From assembly GCF_000590925.1 (NCBI RefSeq), contig NZ_CP004372.1, positions 3,081,001-3,145,000 of the forward strand: 64,000 nt of DNA, read 5' to 3'. This DNA is from Roseibacterium elongatum DSM 19469 (lineage in GTDB: Bacteria; Pseudomonadota; Alphaproteobacteria; Rhodobacterales; Rhodobacteraceae). Both the position numbers and the translations under genes were made by a program. Numbering within the stretch: the stretch's first letter is position 1; each line of letters starts with the position of its first letter. Positions 1-9,235 of the stretch are shown in pieces. The notes under the pieces are model-generated. The model was not told the origin of the DNA. It ran no database searches and saw only the letters and a program-made list of their open reading frames with translations.

Positions 1-943
1 TCACGCGACCTTGCGGGAAATTGTAGGTACGAATGCGCTCCGAGCGGTCGCCCGAGCCCACCTGGGCCTTGCGATCGGCCGAGCGTTCCTCTTCGGCGCG
101 GCGACGTTCCAGGTCGAACAGGCGCGCCCGCAGCACGCCCATGGCGATCTCGCGATTGCGGTGCTGCGATTTCTCGGAACTGGTCACGACGATCCCGGTG
201 GGCAGGTGGGTGATGCGCACCGCCGAATCCGTCGTGTTGACGTGCTGCCCCCCCGCGCCAGAGGCCCGCATCGTGTCGATGCGGATATCCTGGGCTGGGA
301 TGTCGATCTCGACCGCCTCGGCCTCGGGCAGAACGGCGACGGTGGCCGCCGAGGTGTGAATGCGCCCGCCGGATTCGGTCTCGGGGACGCGTTGCACGCG
401 GTGCACGCCCGAGTCGTATTTCAGCCGGGCGAACACGCCTTCGCCGACGATCCGCGCCGTCACTTCCTTGATGCCGCCAAGCTCGGTTTCCTGAAGATCC
501 ACGATCTCGACCGTCCAGCCGCGCGCCTCGGCATAGCGGGTGTACATGCGCAGCAGGTCACCGGCGAACAGCGCCGCCTCCTCGCCGCCGGTGCCGGGCC
601 GGATTTCGAGCATGGCCGCGCGGGCATCTGCGGCGTCCTTGGGCAAGAGCGCAAGGCGCAGGGCATGTTCGGCCGCGGGCAGTTCGGCGCGGATCCGGGC
701 GATTTCCTCCTCGGCGAGGTCCCGCATCTCGGGGTCGGCCACCATCGCCTCGGCCTCCGCCAGTGCGCTGCGCAGCGCGTCATGGGCGGCGATCTGGGCC
801 ACGACCGGCTTCAGTTCGCTGTACTCGCGGCTGATCTCGGCGATCTTGTCGGGATCGGGGCCGGCATTGAGCTGGGCCTCGAGAAACTCGAAGCGATCGG
901 TGATCTGGCGCAGGCGATCGAGGGGGAGGTTGGCGGGTTGCAT
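1..943 (-). CDS. prfA: Peptide chain release factor 1 (3' end outside window)
   Basis: This is the class I release factor that reads UAA and UAG and triggers peptide release on the ribosome. The reverse strand from the ATG at 943 encodes about 314 residues and runs off the window start, so the C-terminus is missing. The universal GGQ peptidyl-hydrolysis motif, within G-A-G-G-Q-H-V-N, sits near residue 230. The RF1-type codon-recognition tripeptide appears as P-E-T in R-V-P-E-T-E, followed by the family segment G-R-I-H-T-S-A-A-T. No break is seen in the visible part. The family assignment is certain; prmC commonly follows this gene but would lie outside the window. Confidence 0.95.
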   Translation of the reverse strand, partial: MQPANLPLDRLRQITDRFEFLEAQLNAGPDPDKIAEISREYSELKPVVAQIAAHDALRSALAEAEAMVADPEMRDLAEEEIARIRAELPAAEHALRLALLPKDAADARAAMLEIRPGTGGEEAALFAGDLLRMYTRYAEARGWTVEIVDLQETELGGIKEVTARIVGEGVFARLKYDSGVHRVQRVPETESGGRIHTSAATVAVLPEAEAVEIDIPAQDIRIDTMRASGAGGQHVNTTDSAVRITHLPTGIVVTSSEKSQHRNREIAMGVLRARLFDLERRRAEEERSADRKAQVGSGDRSERIRTYNFPQGRV

Positions 944-1076
944 GTCGGGGGAAGTGCCGCGCGTTGGCCACGCGGTCAAGGGCGCTTCGCGCCCCTGCGG
1001 GATGTTGCGGGCGCGCGCCCCGGCCCGTCGAGGCGCCTGGGGTCGCCGCGCCAGACCGTCACGGTGTCAGGAGCCC

Positions 1077-1523
1077 TCACGGCGCCAGCGGCGCGATCCA
1101 GCGGTTCACCCGCGCCCGGTTCGCCCCAAGATCCGACTGGCCGTACCGCGAGCGCGAGAAAATCTCGACGCGGGTGGCATCGCCATCGGGCACCAGGCGG
1201 ATCGACACGGCGTCGGGAAAGCCCATCAGCGCCGTGCGCGCCACATAGGTCGCGTGCCCGTCCGACAGATCGCCGGCGATGCGGGTGGCGCCTTCGGCCG
1301 TGGCCGCCTGTTCGAGAAGGTCGGCCGTCGCGGCAAGGGCTGCCCTGGGTGGCGCGGGGCCTCGTCGCCCACCCAGCAACACGTAATTGGGCGTCGTGGG
1401 CGGCGTGACGTCGGCCGGTTCGACATGCCAGACCTCGGCGGGCATGGGCACCTGCCGGAAATAGATCGCACCGGCGACGGTCACGACGACGAGCAGAATG
1501 GCGATGGTGAACAGAATACGCAT
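1077..1523 (-). CDS. DUF1499 domain protein
   Basis: A 148-residue protein with a hydrophobic N-terminal segment (residues 2-20) that should act as a membrane anchor or signal, leaving the rest outside the cytoplasm. The C-terminal half carries the pattern seen in DUF1499 proteins: G-F-P-D, S-I-R-L, then S-R-S-R-Y-G-Q-S-D-L-G-A-N-R-A-R-V ending in an R-W motif. The biochemical function of the family is unknown. It lies between prfA and ackA on the same strand without tight coupling to either, and no regulatory signal was recognised. Confidence 0.75.
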   Translation of the reverse strand: MRILFTIAILLVVVTVAGAIYFRQVPMPAEVWHVEPADVTPPTTPNYVLLGGRRGPAPPRAALAATADLLEQAATAEGATRIAGDLSDGHATYVARTALMGFPDAVSIRLVPDGDATRVEIFSRSRYGQSDLGANRARVNRWIAPLAP

Positions 1524-1620
1524 GACACCTCAGGTGGGGATTTGGCCGGATGGATCAAGCCCCGCCACGCGCGACCACTCGAGCGGGTTTGGCGTGGCGT
1601 GCGGGGTGGTAGGTCTGCCA

Positions 1621-2771
1621 CTACGACAGCAAGCGCGCGGTTGCACGGGCGATGACACGCTCTTCATCCGTGGGAAGGACAAGGATGGGCACAGGGCCGC
1701 TGTCGATGCGGCGCGCATGGGCGGCATTGGCCGCGTCATCCAGCGTCAGACCCAGAAACCCGAGCTTTTCAAGCGCCATGGCCCGCACGGGCGCGGCGTT
1801 CTCGCCGATCCCGCCGGTAAAAACCAACCCGTCCAATCCGCCGAGCGAGGCCGCCAGCGCGCCGATCTCGCGCGACAGGCGGGCGGCGTAATAGGCCACG
1901 GCCTGTGCCGCGCGCGGGTCCTCCGAGGCCGCAGCGTGCGCATGTCATGGCTGATCCCCGACAGACCCTTGAGGCCGCTTTCCTTGTACAGCAGCGTCGT
2001 GAGCGCCTCGGCCGCCATGCCCGATTGCATGAGGTAGAGCATCACACCGGGGTCGAGTTGCCCCGACCGGGTGCCCATGGGCATGCCGTCAAGCGCCGAG
2101 AACCCCATGGTGCTGTCGATCGAGACGCCGTCCCGCGTGGCACACAGGGACGAGCCATTGCCAAGATGCGCAATGATAACATTGCCTTGAGATATGTTAT
2201 TGAAGTCATGCCTTAACAGGCTGGTGATGTAGTCGTAGCTGAGCCCGTGAAAGCCGTAGCGCCGCACGCCGTCGTCATGAAACCGGCGCGGCAAGGCGAA
2301 GGTGTCGTTCACCCAAGGGTGACCGCGGTGAAAGGCCGTGTCGAAACAGGCGATCTGGGGCGCCCCCGGAAAGGCCCGTCGCGCGGCCGCGATCCCGGCC
2401 AGGTTGTGCGGCTGATGCAAGGGGGCCAGCGGCGAGAGCGTGTCGAGATAGGTGATCAGGTCGTCGTCAATATGGCGCGGCCCGTCGAGATATGGCCCGC
2501 CGTGGACGACGCGATGCCCCACGCCTGCGATCTCGTCACCAGCCAGGCGCGGCCGCAACGCCGCGATGATCGCGGCAAGGGCCGCGCCGTGATCCGGGGC
2601 GTCCACGGCCGTGCGCGTCCGGCCGCCATCGTCGCTGAGGACCAGCGCTGCCTCGGGGCCGATGCCATCGACCTGGCCGCGCGCCTCTTCGACAGGGTCG
2701 TCCGCCGCATGATACAGCCCGAACTTGATCGAACTGGACCCGGCGTTGAGCGTCAGGATGGCGCGGTTCAT
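1621..2771 (-). CDS. ackA: Acetate kinase, frameshifted near 1917
   Basis: Interconverts acetyl phosphate plus ADP with acetate plus ATP. The start M-N-R-A-I-L-T-L-N-A-G-S-S-S-I-K-F-G is the N-terminal phosphate-binding signature of acetate kinases. G-F-H-G-L-S-Y and the C-terminal F-T-G-G-I-G-E-N-A are also present. The frame changes near 1917, after G-I-S-H-D-M-R-T-L: one base is missing and the downstream frame resumes as S-E-D-P-R-A. Restoring it gives about 383 residues, normal for the family. The start overlaps the stop of the upstream pta by 4 bp (ATGA), so the two are co-translated. Sequence error is more likely than a true mutation, because everything else is intact. Confidence 0.88.
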
Positions 2772-4153
2772 TCCGTGGTCCCGGCCTGCGCATGGGCATA
2801 GAGCGCGGCCACCGCACACGAGGCCAGCCGCGCGCGGTCGTCATCGGCCCGGCTGGTCAGGATCACCGGCACCTGCGCCCCCATGACCACGCCCGCGGCC
2901 TCGGCATGGGCGAGGAAGGTCAACTCCTTGGCGATCATGTTGCCGGCCTCGAGGTTCGGGGCGACGAGGATATCGGCATGCCCCGCGACCAGCCCGGTCA
3001 GGCCCTTGGTGCGGGCGGCGCCCAGATCGACGGCATTGTCCATGGCGAGCGGCCCGTCCACCAGACCGCCCGTGATCTGGCCCCTGTCTGCCATTTTCGA
3101 CAGGACCGCCGCGTCGATGGTCGAGGGGATCGAGGGCGTCACCGTCTCGACCGCCGAGAGGATGCCGACCTTGGGCGTTTCGATCCCCATCGCGCGGGCC
3201 AGGTCGATGGCGTTTTGCACGATCGAGACCTTGCAATCGAGATCGGGGGCGATGTTGATCGCGGCGTCGGTCACGAACAGGAAATGATCCAGCCCCGGCA
3301 CATCCATCACGAAGACATGGGAGAGGCGGCGATTGGTACGCAGCCCGCCCTCCTTCTTCAGGATCGCATGCAGCAGCTGGTCGGTGTGCAGATGCCCCTT
3401 CATGACGGCGCGTGCGCGGCCTTCGTTCACCAGCGCGACACTGCGCAACGCAGCGGCGCGGTGATCGGGGATGTCGATGATCTCGACCCCGTCGATCGTC
3501 ACGCCGGCCTCGATGGCGGCGGCCTCGATCTTGCCACGGGCCCCCACGAAGATGGGCGCGATCAGCGTGTGGTCGGCCCCCAGCATCGCGCCGCCCACCG
3601 CATCGGGCGATTCGGGGCAGACCACCACGGTCGGGATCGGCGGCAGCGGTTCGGCGCGGGCCAGCAACCGGTCGAAATTGGCATGGCGCTGCACCGTCAG
3701 GCCGGGCACATCGGCGCCGTCGAAGCTTTGGGCGTGATCGGGGGCGATGACGCGCGCCTCGCCCAGGGCCACGGGGCCCGACGGCCCCTCGACGCGCGTG
3801 GACAGGCGCACCACACCCTCGGGCAGCTTTTCCTCGACCCGCACGGTGACGGTCAGTTCCTCGCCCGCGTGGGCGCGGCCGCAAAACTCGGTATCCTGAT
3901 GCAGATAGAGCGTGCCCGGCCCCGGCAACTGGTTGCCCAGCACCCCCGAGACCAGCGCCGCGACCCAGGCCGAGGGGGCCACCGCCTCGGGCTTGCCGTC
4001 GCCATCCCCGTCCTCGTTGGGCAGGTGCATCGGGTTCAGGTTGCCGCTGGCATGGGCAAAGACATAGAGATCGTCGGCCCGCACCAGGCGTTTGATCTGC
4101 GCCTCCATGCCGACGGTCAGATCGGCATAGGGGGTGGCGGTGAAACGGGTCAT
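2768..4153 (-). CDS. pta: Bifunctional MaoC-like hydratase / phosphate acetyltransferase
   Basis: A 461-residue two-domain protein. Residues ~1-140 resemble the MaoC hot-dog fold of R-specific enoyl-CoA hydratases (N-P-M-H near residue 40, G-T-L-Y-L-H-Q near residue 80). Residues ~150-460 are a phosphate acetyl/butyryl-transferase domain with G-H-L-H-T-D-Q, T-D-A-A-I-N and a C-terminal A-P-N-L-E-A-G-N-M segment. With ackA, which overlaps it by 4 bp, it gives the acetyl-CoA to acetyl phosphate to acetate route. The hydratase domain may link acyl-CoA turnover to this, but the known MaoC-Pta proteins are poorly characterised. The frame is intact. Confidence 0.85.
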   Translation of the reverse strand: MTRFTATPYADLTVGMEAQIKRLVRADDLYVFAHASGNLNPMHLPNEDGDGDGKPEAVAPSAWVAALVSGVLGNQLPGPGTLYLHQDTEFCGRAHAGEELTVTVRVEEKLPEGVVRLSTRVEGPSGPVALGEARVIAPDHAQSFDGADVPGLTVQRHANFDRLLARAEPLPPIPTVVVCPESPDAVGGAMLGADHTLIAPIFVGARGKIEAAAIEAGVTIDGVEIIDIPDHRAAALRSVALVNEGRARAVMKGHLHTDQLLHAILKKEGGLRTNRRLSHVFVMDVPGLDHFLFVTDAAINIAPDLDCKVSIVQNAIDLARAMGIETPKVGILSAVETVTPSIPSTIDAAVLSKMADRGQITGGLVDGPLAMDNAVDLGAARTKGLTGLVAGHADILVAPNLEAGNMIAKELTFLAHAEAAGVVMGAQVPVILTSRADDDRARLASCAVAALYAHAQAGTTE

Positions 4154-4206
4154 GAAAGGCTCGTGCTGTTGAAGGGTCTGGTGCCCCGCACCCTAGGCGC
4201 GGGATG

Positions 4207-4229
4207 TGACACGTCTTTGATATGTGTCA
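4207..4229. promoter_or_regulatory. Inverted repeat upstream of pta-ackA
   Basis: TGACAC at 4207-4212 and GTGTCA at 4224-4229 form a perfect 6-bp inverted repeat around an 11-bp spacer, between the selO stop and the pta start. It could be an operator for the pta-ackA pair, or chance. No regulator is identified. Confidence 0.3.
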
Positions 4230-4258
4230 GCTTGCGTGTGCCGCGACGGTTGCGCGCG

Positions 4259-5701
4259 TCAGGTCCCGCAAAAGGTGCGGGTGACGCGCTCGGCTTCTTG
4301 CGGCGGGGTGGCCAGATCGAGGTCGGCGGCATCCGGCGCATAGGGGGTGGCAAGGGCGTTGGCCAGCCGTTCGAATGGGGCGAAATCCCCCGCGACGCCG
4401 GCCTGGATCGCCTGTTCTATGCGGTGATTGCGCGGGATCAGCGCGGGGTTCACCGCCTGCATGGCCGCCTGCCGGGTGGCGGGGTCACGCCCCTCTTGCG
4501 CAAGACGCGCCTGCCACCGCGCCAGCCACGGGGCAAAGGTGTCGGGATTGCGAAACAGCGCGGCGGCGCTGTCCGGGTCGGGGCCCGAAAGCGCCCGGAA
4601 CGTGTTGGTGAAATCGGCCTCGCCCCTGGCCATCGCCTCGAGCAGGTCAAAGGCCAGCGCCAGATCGCCCTCTTGCGGCGTGCTCAGGCCCAGCTTGGCC
4701 CGCAACACGGCATGCCATGCGGTCTCGAACCGGTCGGAAAAGCCGTTCACCATCTCGGTGAACCGTTCGATCCCGGCGTCGCGATCGGGCATCAGCGGCA
4801 ACAGGGCCGTGGCCAATTGCGCAAGGTTCCACACCGCAATCTGCGGCTGATTGCCGAACGCGTAGCGCCCGTATTGGTCGATCGAGGAAAACACCGCCTG
4901 CGGGTGATAGGCATCGAGAAAGGCGCAGGGCCCATAGTCGATCGTCTCGCCGGAAATGGTCATGTTGTCGGTATTCATCACCCCGTGGATGAACCCCACA
5001 CCCATCCAGCGCGCGATGAGGTCGGCTTGCGCGCCGATCACCGCGTCCAGCAAGCCCTCAGGGCCGGTGGCATCGGGATAGTGGCGGGCGATGGCATGAT
5101 CGGCCAGCGCTTGCAGCGCGTCGATATCCTGCCGCGCCGCGAAATATTGAAACGTGCCCACGCGGATATGGCTTGAGGCGACGCGCGCCAGCACCGCGCC
5201 GGGCAGGGCCGCCTCGCGCAGGACGGGTTCGCCCGTGGTGACGGCCGCCAGCGCGCGGGTCGTCGGAATGCCAAGCGCCGCCATCGCCTCGGACACGATG
5301 TATTCGCGCAGGACCGGGCCCAGCCAGGCCCGCCCGTCGCCCATGCGGCTGTAGGGCGTGCGCCCCGACCCCTTGAGCTGAATGTCGAACCGCGCGCCGT
5401 CCGGGGCCACCACCTCGCCCAGCAGGACGGCGCGGCCATCGCCCAGTTGCGGCACCCAGCCGCCGAACTGGTGGCCGGCATAAACCTGCGCGAGGGGGGT
5501 CGCCCCCTCGGGGACATGATTGCCCGCAAAAATCGCCGCGATCTCGTCTTGCGCGTCGGGCAAGAACAGGCCCAGCCGGTCGGCCAGGGTGCGATTGATC
5601 GCGATCAGGCCCGGCGCCTCGACCGGTTCGGGCCTCTGGCGGGTGAAAAACCGATCCGGCAGGCGGGCGTAGGAATTGTCGAAATTGGCCTGAAGCGTCA
5701 T
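4259..5701 (-). CDS. selO: Protein adenylyltransferase SelO (YdiU family)
   Basis: A pseudokinase-fold enzyme that transfers AMP from ATP to protein hydroxyls. The 480 residues carry the family hallmarks in order: the nucleotide-binding lysine in [11 protein letters not shown], the R-E-Y-I-V-S-E-A helix, H-G-V-M-N-T-D-N-M with the metal-binding Asn and Asp, and D-Y-G-P-C-A-F-L-D. It ends in the conserved C-G-T tail, where many eukaryotic homologues carry selenocysteine; here it is cysteine. Length and motifs match the full-length family. Members are associated with redox stress. It reads toward pta from a start at 5701 and no operon partner is evident. Confidence 0.93.
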   Translation of the reverse strand: MTLQANFDNSYARLPDRFFTRQRPEPVEAPGLIAINRTLADRLGLFLPDAQDEIAAIFAGNHVPEGATPLAQVYAGHQFGGWVPQLGDGRAVLLGEVVAPDGARFDIQLKGSGRTPYSRMGDGRAWLGPVLREYIVSEAMAALGIPTTRALAAVTTGEPVLREAALPGAVLARVASSHIRVGTFQYFAARQDIDALQALADHAIARHYPDATGPEGLLDAVIGAQADLIARWMGVGFIHGVMNTDNMTISGETIDYGPCAFLDAYHPQAVFSSIDQYGRYAFGNQPQIAVWNLAQLATALLPLMPDRDAGIERFTEMVNGFSDRFETAWHAVLRAKLGLSTPQEGDLALAFDLLEAMARGEADFTNTFRALSGPDPDSAAALFRNPDTFAPWLARWQARLAQEGRDPATRQAAMQAVNPALIPRNHRIEQAIQAGVAGDFAPFERLANALATPYAPDAADLDLATPPQEAERVTRTFCGT

Positions 5702-5769
5702 GGGTGTCGTCCTGTTCTGCTATGTCAGACCTAGGCGCACATGGGGCCGCGTGCCACCCCGCCGCGTCC

Positions 5770-6708
5770 TCAAAGCCGCGCCAGACGCCCCGTCAGCAGA
5801 TCGAAGAACCCGTCGGCATCGACATCGCCCATGAACATGGCATTGGGCGCACGATCCGTGACGCCCCACCAGTCGGCGACCGTCATGCCGCGCGTCAGGT
5901 CGGACTGCGTCTCGATCTCGACATTCACATGCCGTCCCGAAAAAAGCTGCGGCTTGATGAGGTAAGCGATCACGCAGGGGTCGTGCAGCGGCCCGCCCTC
6001 GCTGCCGTATTTTTCCATGTCGAAACGCTCGAAGAAATCGGTCCATTCGGCCACCGCGCGCCCGACATCGGTGCCCAGATCGCGAAACGCCTCGATCCGG
6101 GGGCGCGTGGTCAGCGCCTTGTGCGTCACATCCAGCGGCATCACCGTGATCGGAACGCCCGATTTGAAGACGATTTCGGCTGCTTCGGGATCGACATAAA
6201 TATTGAACTCGGCCGCCGGGGTGACATTGCCCACCTCGAAATAGGCCCCGCCCATTAGCACGATCTCCTGCACGCGGGCCACGATCTCGGGCGCGCGCTG
6301 AAACGCGGTGGCGATGTTGGTCAAGGGACCCAGCGGGCAGAGCGTGACGCTCCCTTCAGGCTGGGCGCGCAGGGTGTCGATGATGAACTCGACCGCATGC
6401 GCCTCTTGCAGGGGCATGGTGGGCTCGGGCAACACGGGACCATCCAGGCCGGTCTTGCCGTGGATATACTCGGCCGTCACCAGATCGCGGCCCATGGGCC
6501 GGTCACATCCGGCATGGACCGCGACATCGCGCCGACCGGCCAGTTCACAGACGATGCGCGCATTGCGCACCGTCAACTCCAGCGGCACGTTGCCCGCCAC
6601 CGCCGTGATGCCCAGCACCTCGACCTCTTCGGGGCTGGCCAGTGCCAACAGGATGGCCACGGCGTCATCCTGTCCGGGGTCGGTATCGATGATGATCTTG
6701 CGGGTCAT
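5770..6708 (-). CDS. Inosine-uridine preferring nucleoside hydrolase
   Basis: Hydrolyses the N-glycosidic bond of ribonucleosides to free base plus ribose. The N-terminal D-T-D-P-G-Q-D-D-A at residues 6-14 is the calcium-binding aspartate cluster that defines the family. M-G-G-A-Y near 150 and a late H-D-P-C aspartate complete the site. Length 312 aa is typical. The ATG at 6708 was chosen because the D-T-D-P motif follows six residues later, as in characterised members. The EamA transporter gene lies upstream on the same strand, so a salvage unit is possible but unproven. Confidence 0.92.
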   Translation of the reverse strand: MTRKIIIDTDPGQDDAVAILLALASPEEVEVLGITAVAGNVPLELTVRNARIVCELAGRRDVAVHAGCDRPMGRDLVTAEYIHGKTGLDGPVLPEPTMPLQEAHAVEFIIDTLRAQPEGSVTLCPLGPLTNIATAFQRAPEIVARVQEIVLMGGAYFEVGNVTPAAEFNIYVDPEAAEIVFKSGVPITVMPLDVTHKALTTRPRIEAFRDLGTDVGRAVAEWTDFFERFDMEKYGSEGGPLHDPCVIAYLIKPQLFSGRHVNVEIETQSDLTRGMTVADWWGVTDRAPNAMFMGDVDADGFFDLLTGRLARL

Positions 6709-6777
6709 GGAAAGCTCCGATGCAGGTCGAAAAATCGTGGCGCGCGGCCCGGCCGGGCGCAAGCGGTTTGCGCCGCT

Positions 6778-7674
6778 CTAGGCCGGGCGCGGCGGCGGAC
6801 GGTTCACCAGGATCAGACCCGCCACCACCAGCCCCAGGGCGACGCCGATCTCCCACCCCACGCGTTCGTCCAGAAGCGCCCAGCCAAGGCCAACCCCGAA
6901 CACCGGCGACAGGAAGGAAAACGCCGCCACCGAAGCCGCCGGGTAGATCGACAAGAGCCACAGCCAGAACAGGAACCCGGCCGAGACGATCACCACCACC
7001 TGAAAGGCCAGACCGGCCCAGTGGATCGCGTCCGGGTCGCGCAGGAGCGGCCCGAAGAGCGGCGCGGCCAGAAGCAAGAGCGGGGCCGAAACGGTCAGTT
7101 GCCAGAGCAGCTGCATCTCGGGCCGGACAGTGCTGAGCCGCGTCGCCCGCGCGCAGAGCGCAATGCCGGCCCAGGACATCGCCGCCACCAGCGCTAGGAG
7201 ATCGCCCAGAAGCGCGCCCTGCCCGCCCCCGTCGCCACGGCCCAGAATGGCGATCACGACGCCGGCGAAAGCCAGCGCAAGACCGACGGATTTCACCCGC
7301 GTCAGCCGCTCGCCCGCGATCAGGACATGACCCGCCAGCGCCAGCCAGATCGGCATGGTGTAGAAGATGACCGAGACCCGCGTGACGGTGGTGTAATCCA
7401 GCGCGACGAAAAGGCAGAGAAATTCGACCGCGAAGAGCGTGCCGATCAAGAGGCCGGGGCCGGTCGTGCCTGGTGCCAGCGACACGGTCAGGTTCCGCAG
7501 GCGCATCCAGCCATAGATGCACAGCGCCGCCAACGCCGAGCGCAACCCGGCGAAAAAGATCGGCTGCAACCCCTCGTTCGTGACCTTGATGACCACCTGG
7601 TTGAAGGCCAGGAGCAGGGCAAAGCCGGTCAGCGACACCGCGCCGAAGGCGTCGATCTGCGATTTCTGCGGCAT
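6778..7674 (-). CDS. EamA/DMT-family membrane transporter
   Basis: A 298-residue inner-membrane protein with about ten hydrophobic segments in two repeats, the layout of the drug/metabolite transporter superfamily. The second repeat ends near an S-P-V-F-G-V-G-L-G segment and D-E-R-V-G, typical of the EamA domain. The start was set at 7674 (M-P-Q-K-S) because the 25 codons above it are hydrophilic and proline/arginine rich, unlike a transporter N-terminus. The substrate cannot be read from sequence. The gene lies just upstream of the nucleoside hydrolase on the same strand. Confidence 0.85.
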   Translation of the reverse strand: MPQKSQIDAFGAVSLTGFALLLAFNQVVIKVTNEGLQPIFFAGLRSALAALCIYGWMRLRNLTVSLAPGTTGPGLLIGTLFAVEFLCLFVALDYTTVTRVSVIFYTMPIWLALAGHVLIAGERLTRVKSVGLALAFAGVVIAILGRGDGGGQGALLGDLLALVAAMSWAGIALCARATRLSTVRPEMQLLWQLTVSAPLLLLAAPLFGPLLRDPDAIHWAGLAFQVVVIVSAGFLFWLWLLSIYPAASVAAFSFLSPVFGVGLGWALLDERVGWEIGVALGLVVAGLILVNRPPPRPA

Positions 7675-7899
7675 GGCGGCCCCTTGGTGCTGCGGCGCGG
7701 GTCCCCTTGGCGCCGCGCGCGCCATGGCCTGCGCCCTCGTGTGCGCCATGTCAAGCCACCCGAGGCACCCGGTCGACCGGACGCGTGGACTCGCGGGTCA
7801 TGCCGCGTATGGGCTTCCCTCGCGCGGGCAAATCCCGTAACCCTCGTGCCCGCCTGCAGGCGGTTCGAGCGACAGATACCAGGAACGGGGGCCGCGCCG

Positions 7900-8313
7900 A
7901 TGAGCGACACGATCGAAGACCGCTGCGAGGCCAAGGGCCTGCGCATGACCGATCAACGCCGTGTGATCGCACAGGTGCTGGAACGCTCGGACGACCATCC
8001 CGATGTCGAGGAATTGTACGCCCGCGCCACCGCCCGCGATCCGCGCATCTCGATCGCGACGGTCTATCGGACGGTCAAGCTGTTCGAGGAATCGGGCATC
8101 ATCGAGCGGTTGGAATTCGGCGACGGGCGCGCCCGCTACGAGGATGCCGAACGCGACCACCACGACCACCTGATCGACATGAATTCGGGCGAGGTGATCG
8201 AGTTCGTGGACCCCGAGATCGAGGCGCTGCAGGAAAAGATCGCCGAAAAGCTGGGCTATCGGCTGAAGGGCCACAAGCTGGAGCTTTATGGCGTGCCGAT
8301 CAAGAAAAGCTGA
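7900..8313 (+). CDS. fur: Fur-family metal regulator (Fur/Mur type)
   Basis: A 137-residue metal-sensing repressor. The winged-helix part contains L-R-M-T-D-Q-R-R-V-I and I-S-I-A-T-V-Y-R-T-V-K-L-F, the recognition helix of the family. The metal-binding region is H-H-D-H-L-I-D near residue 88 with E-D-A-E-R-D before it. The C-terminus (L-E-L-Y-G-V-P) matches the alphaproteobacterial Fur/Mur branch, which responds to iron or manganese, better than Irr, which has a heme-binding motif not seen here. It lacks the CxxC zinc pairs of gammaproteobacterial Fur, as usual for this branch. Divergent from the EamA gene. Confidence 0.88.
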   Translation: MSDTIEDRCEAKGLRMTDQRRVIAQVLERSDDHPDVEELYARATARDPRISIATVYRTVKLFEESGIIERLEFGDGRARYEDAERDHHDHLIDMNSGEVIEFVDPEIEALQEKIAEKLGYRLKGHKLELYGVPIKKS

Positions 8314-8334
8314 GGGATTGCGCCGGGCCTGCGG

Positions 8335-8415
8335 CCCGTCGCCCCGCGCGGGCTGCGCCCGCATGGGGGGCTCTGCCCCCGCCGCCTGCGGCGGCTCCCC
8401 CGGCATTTTCGGGGG
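8335..8415. repeat. GC-rich palindromic intergenic repeat
   Basis: Between fur and the ABC ATPase, a run of short GC hairpins: GGGCCTGCGGCCC, GGGCTGCGCCC, GGGGGCTCTGCCCCC and GCCGCCTGCGGCGGC. This style of nested palindrome is scattered through Rhodobacteraceae intergenic DNA; it may end fur transcription. The rest of 8416-8527 shows nothing beyond a likely promoter region for the next gene. Confidence 0.5.
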
Positions 8416-8527
8416 ATAAAGATGAGGTGATGCTGCGCCCGATATCCACTCGGGCCGACAGGTCTTGAGGCAGGTCAAATCGCCAGGGCCCGGTTCGTGC
8501 GATGTCTGCCCCGACAGGAGCCGCACC

Positions 8528-9235
8528 ATGCCCGAGACGGTTTTTCGCACCGAAGGGATCACCAAGACCTACGATACCGGAGAGGTAAAGGTTCACGCCC
8601 TCGCCGGTGTGGACCTGGAATTGTTCGCCGGCGAGCTTGCGGTTCTGCTGGGGCCGTCCGGGTCGGGAAAATCGACCTTGCTGAACATCCTTGGCGGGTT
8701 GGATCATGCAAGCGAGGGGCGCGTGTGGTTCCGCGATCTCGATCTGACCGATCTGGGCGACCGGGCGCTGACGCGCTATCGGCGCGACCATGTGGGGTTC
8801 GTGTTCCAGTTCTACAATCTGGTTCCGTCGCTGAGCGCACGGGAGAATGTCCAACTGGTCACGGATGTGGCGCCCGACCCGATGCGCGCCGCCGAGGCGC
8901 TGGAGCTGGTGGGCCTGGGCCACAGGCTGGATCATTTCCCGGCCGAGATGTCGGGCGGCGAACAGCAGCGGGTCGCCATCGCGCGCGCCATCGCTAAGCG
9001 GCCCGAGGTGCTGCTGTGCGATGAACCGACCGGCGCGTTGGACAGCAAGACCGGGGTGCAGGTGCTGGAGGTTCTGAAAACGATCAACGACCAGTTCGGC
9101 ACCTCGACCGTGGTCATCACCCATAACGCGATGATCCGGAAAATGGCGCATCGCGTGATCCGCTTTGCCGATGGCAAGATCGCCGGGGTCGAGGTGAACG
9201 ACACGCGCCTGGCCCCGCACGAGATCGACTGGTGA
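8528..9235 (+). CDS. ABC exporter ATP-binding protein (LolD/MacB-like)
   Basis: A 235-residue ATPase with Walker [10 protein letters not shown] (residues ~44-52), the ABC signature M-S-G-G-E-Q-Q-R-V near 145 and Walker [12 protein letters not shown]. This motif set is typical of the MacB/LolD/FtsE group, which pairs with FtsX-type permeases and works by mechanotransmission rather than by classical import. The stop overlaps the GTG that opens the next gene, and a membrane fusion protein follows, so the three should form one exporter. The substrate is unknown; the neighbouring fur gene is a separate unit. Confidence 0.88.
   Translation: MPETVFRTEGITKTYDTGEVKVHALAGVDLELFAGELAVLLGPSGSGKSTLLNILGGLDHASEGRVWFRDLDLTDLGDRALTRYRRDHVGFVFQFYNLVPSLSARENVQLVTDVAPDPMRAAEALELVGLGHRLDHFPAEMSGGEQQRVAIARAIAKRPEVLLCDEPTGALDSKTGVQVLEVLKTINDQFGTSTVVITHNAMIRKMAHRVIRFADGKIAGVEVNDTRLAPHEIDW

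Noticed and set aside
1560-1600. GC-rich inverted repeat after ackA as a terminator
   Set aside because: The arms (CCCCGCCACGC and GCGTGGCG) are imperfect, the loop is long and no T-run follows.
2792-5176. About 790-codon open frame opposite pta and selO
   Set aside because: Shadow of two well-identified genes; it spans their intergenic gap and has no family character.
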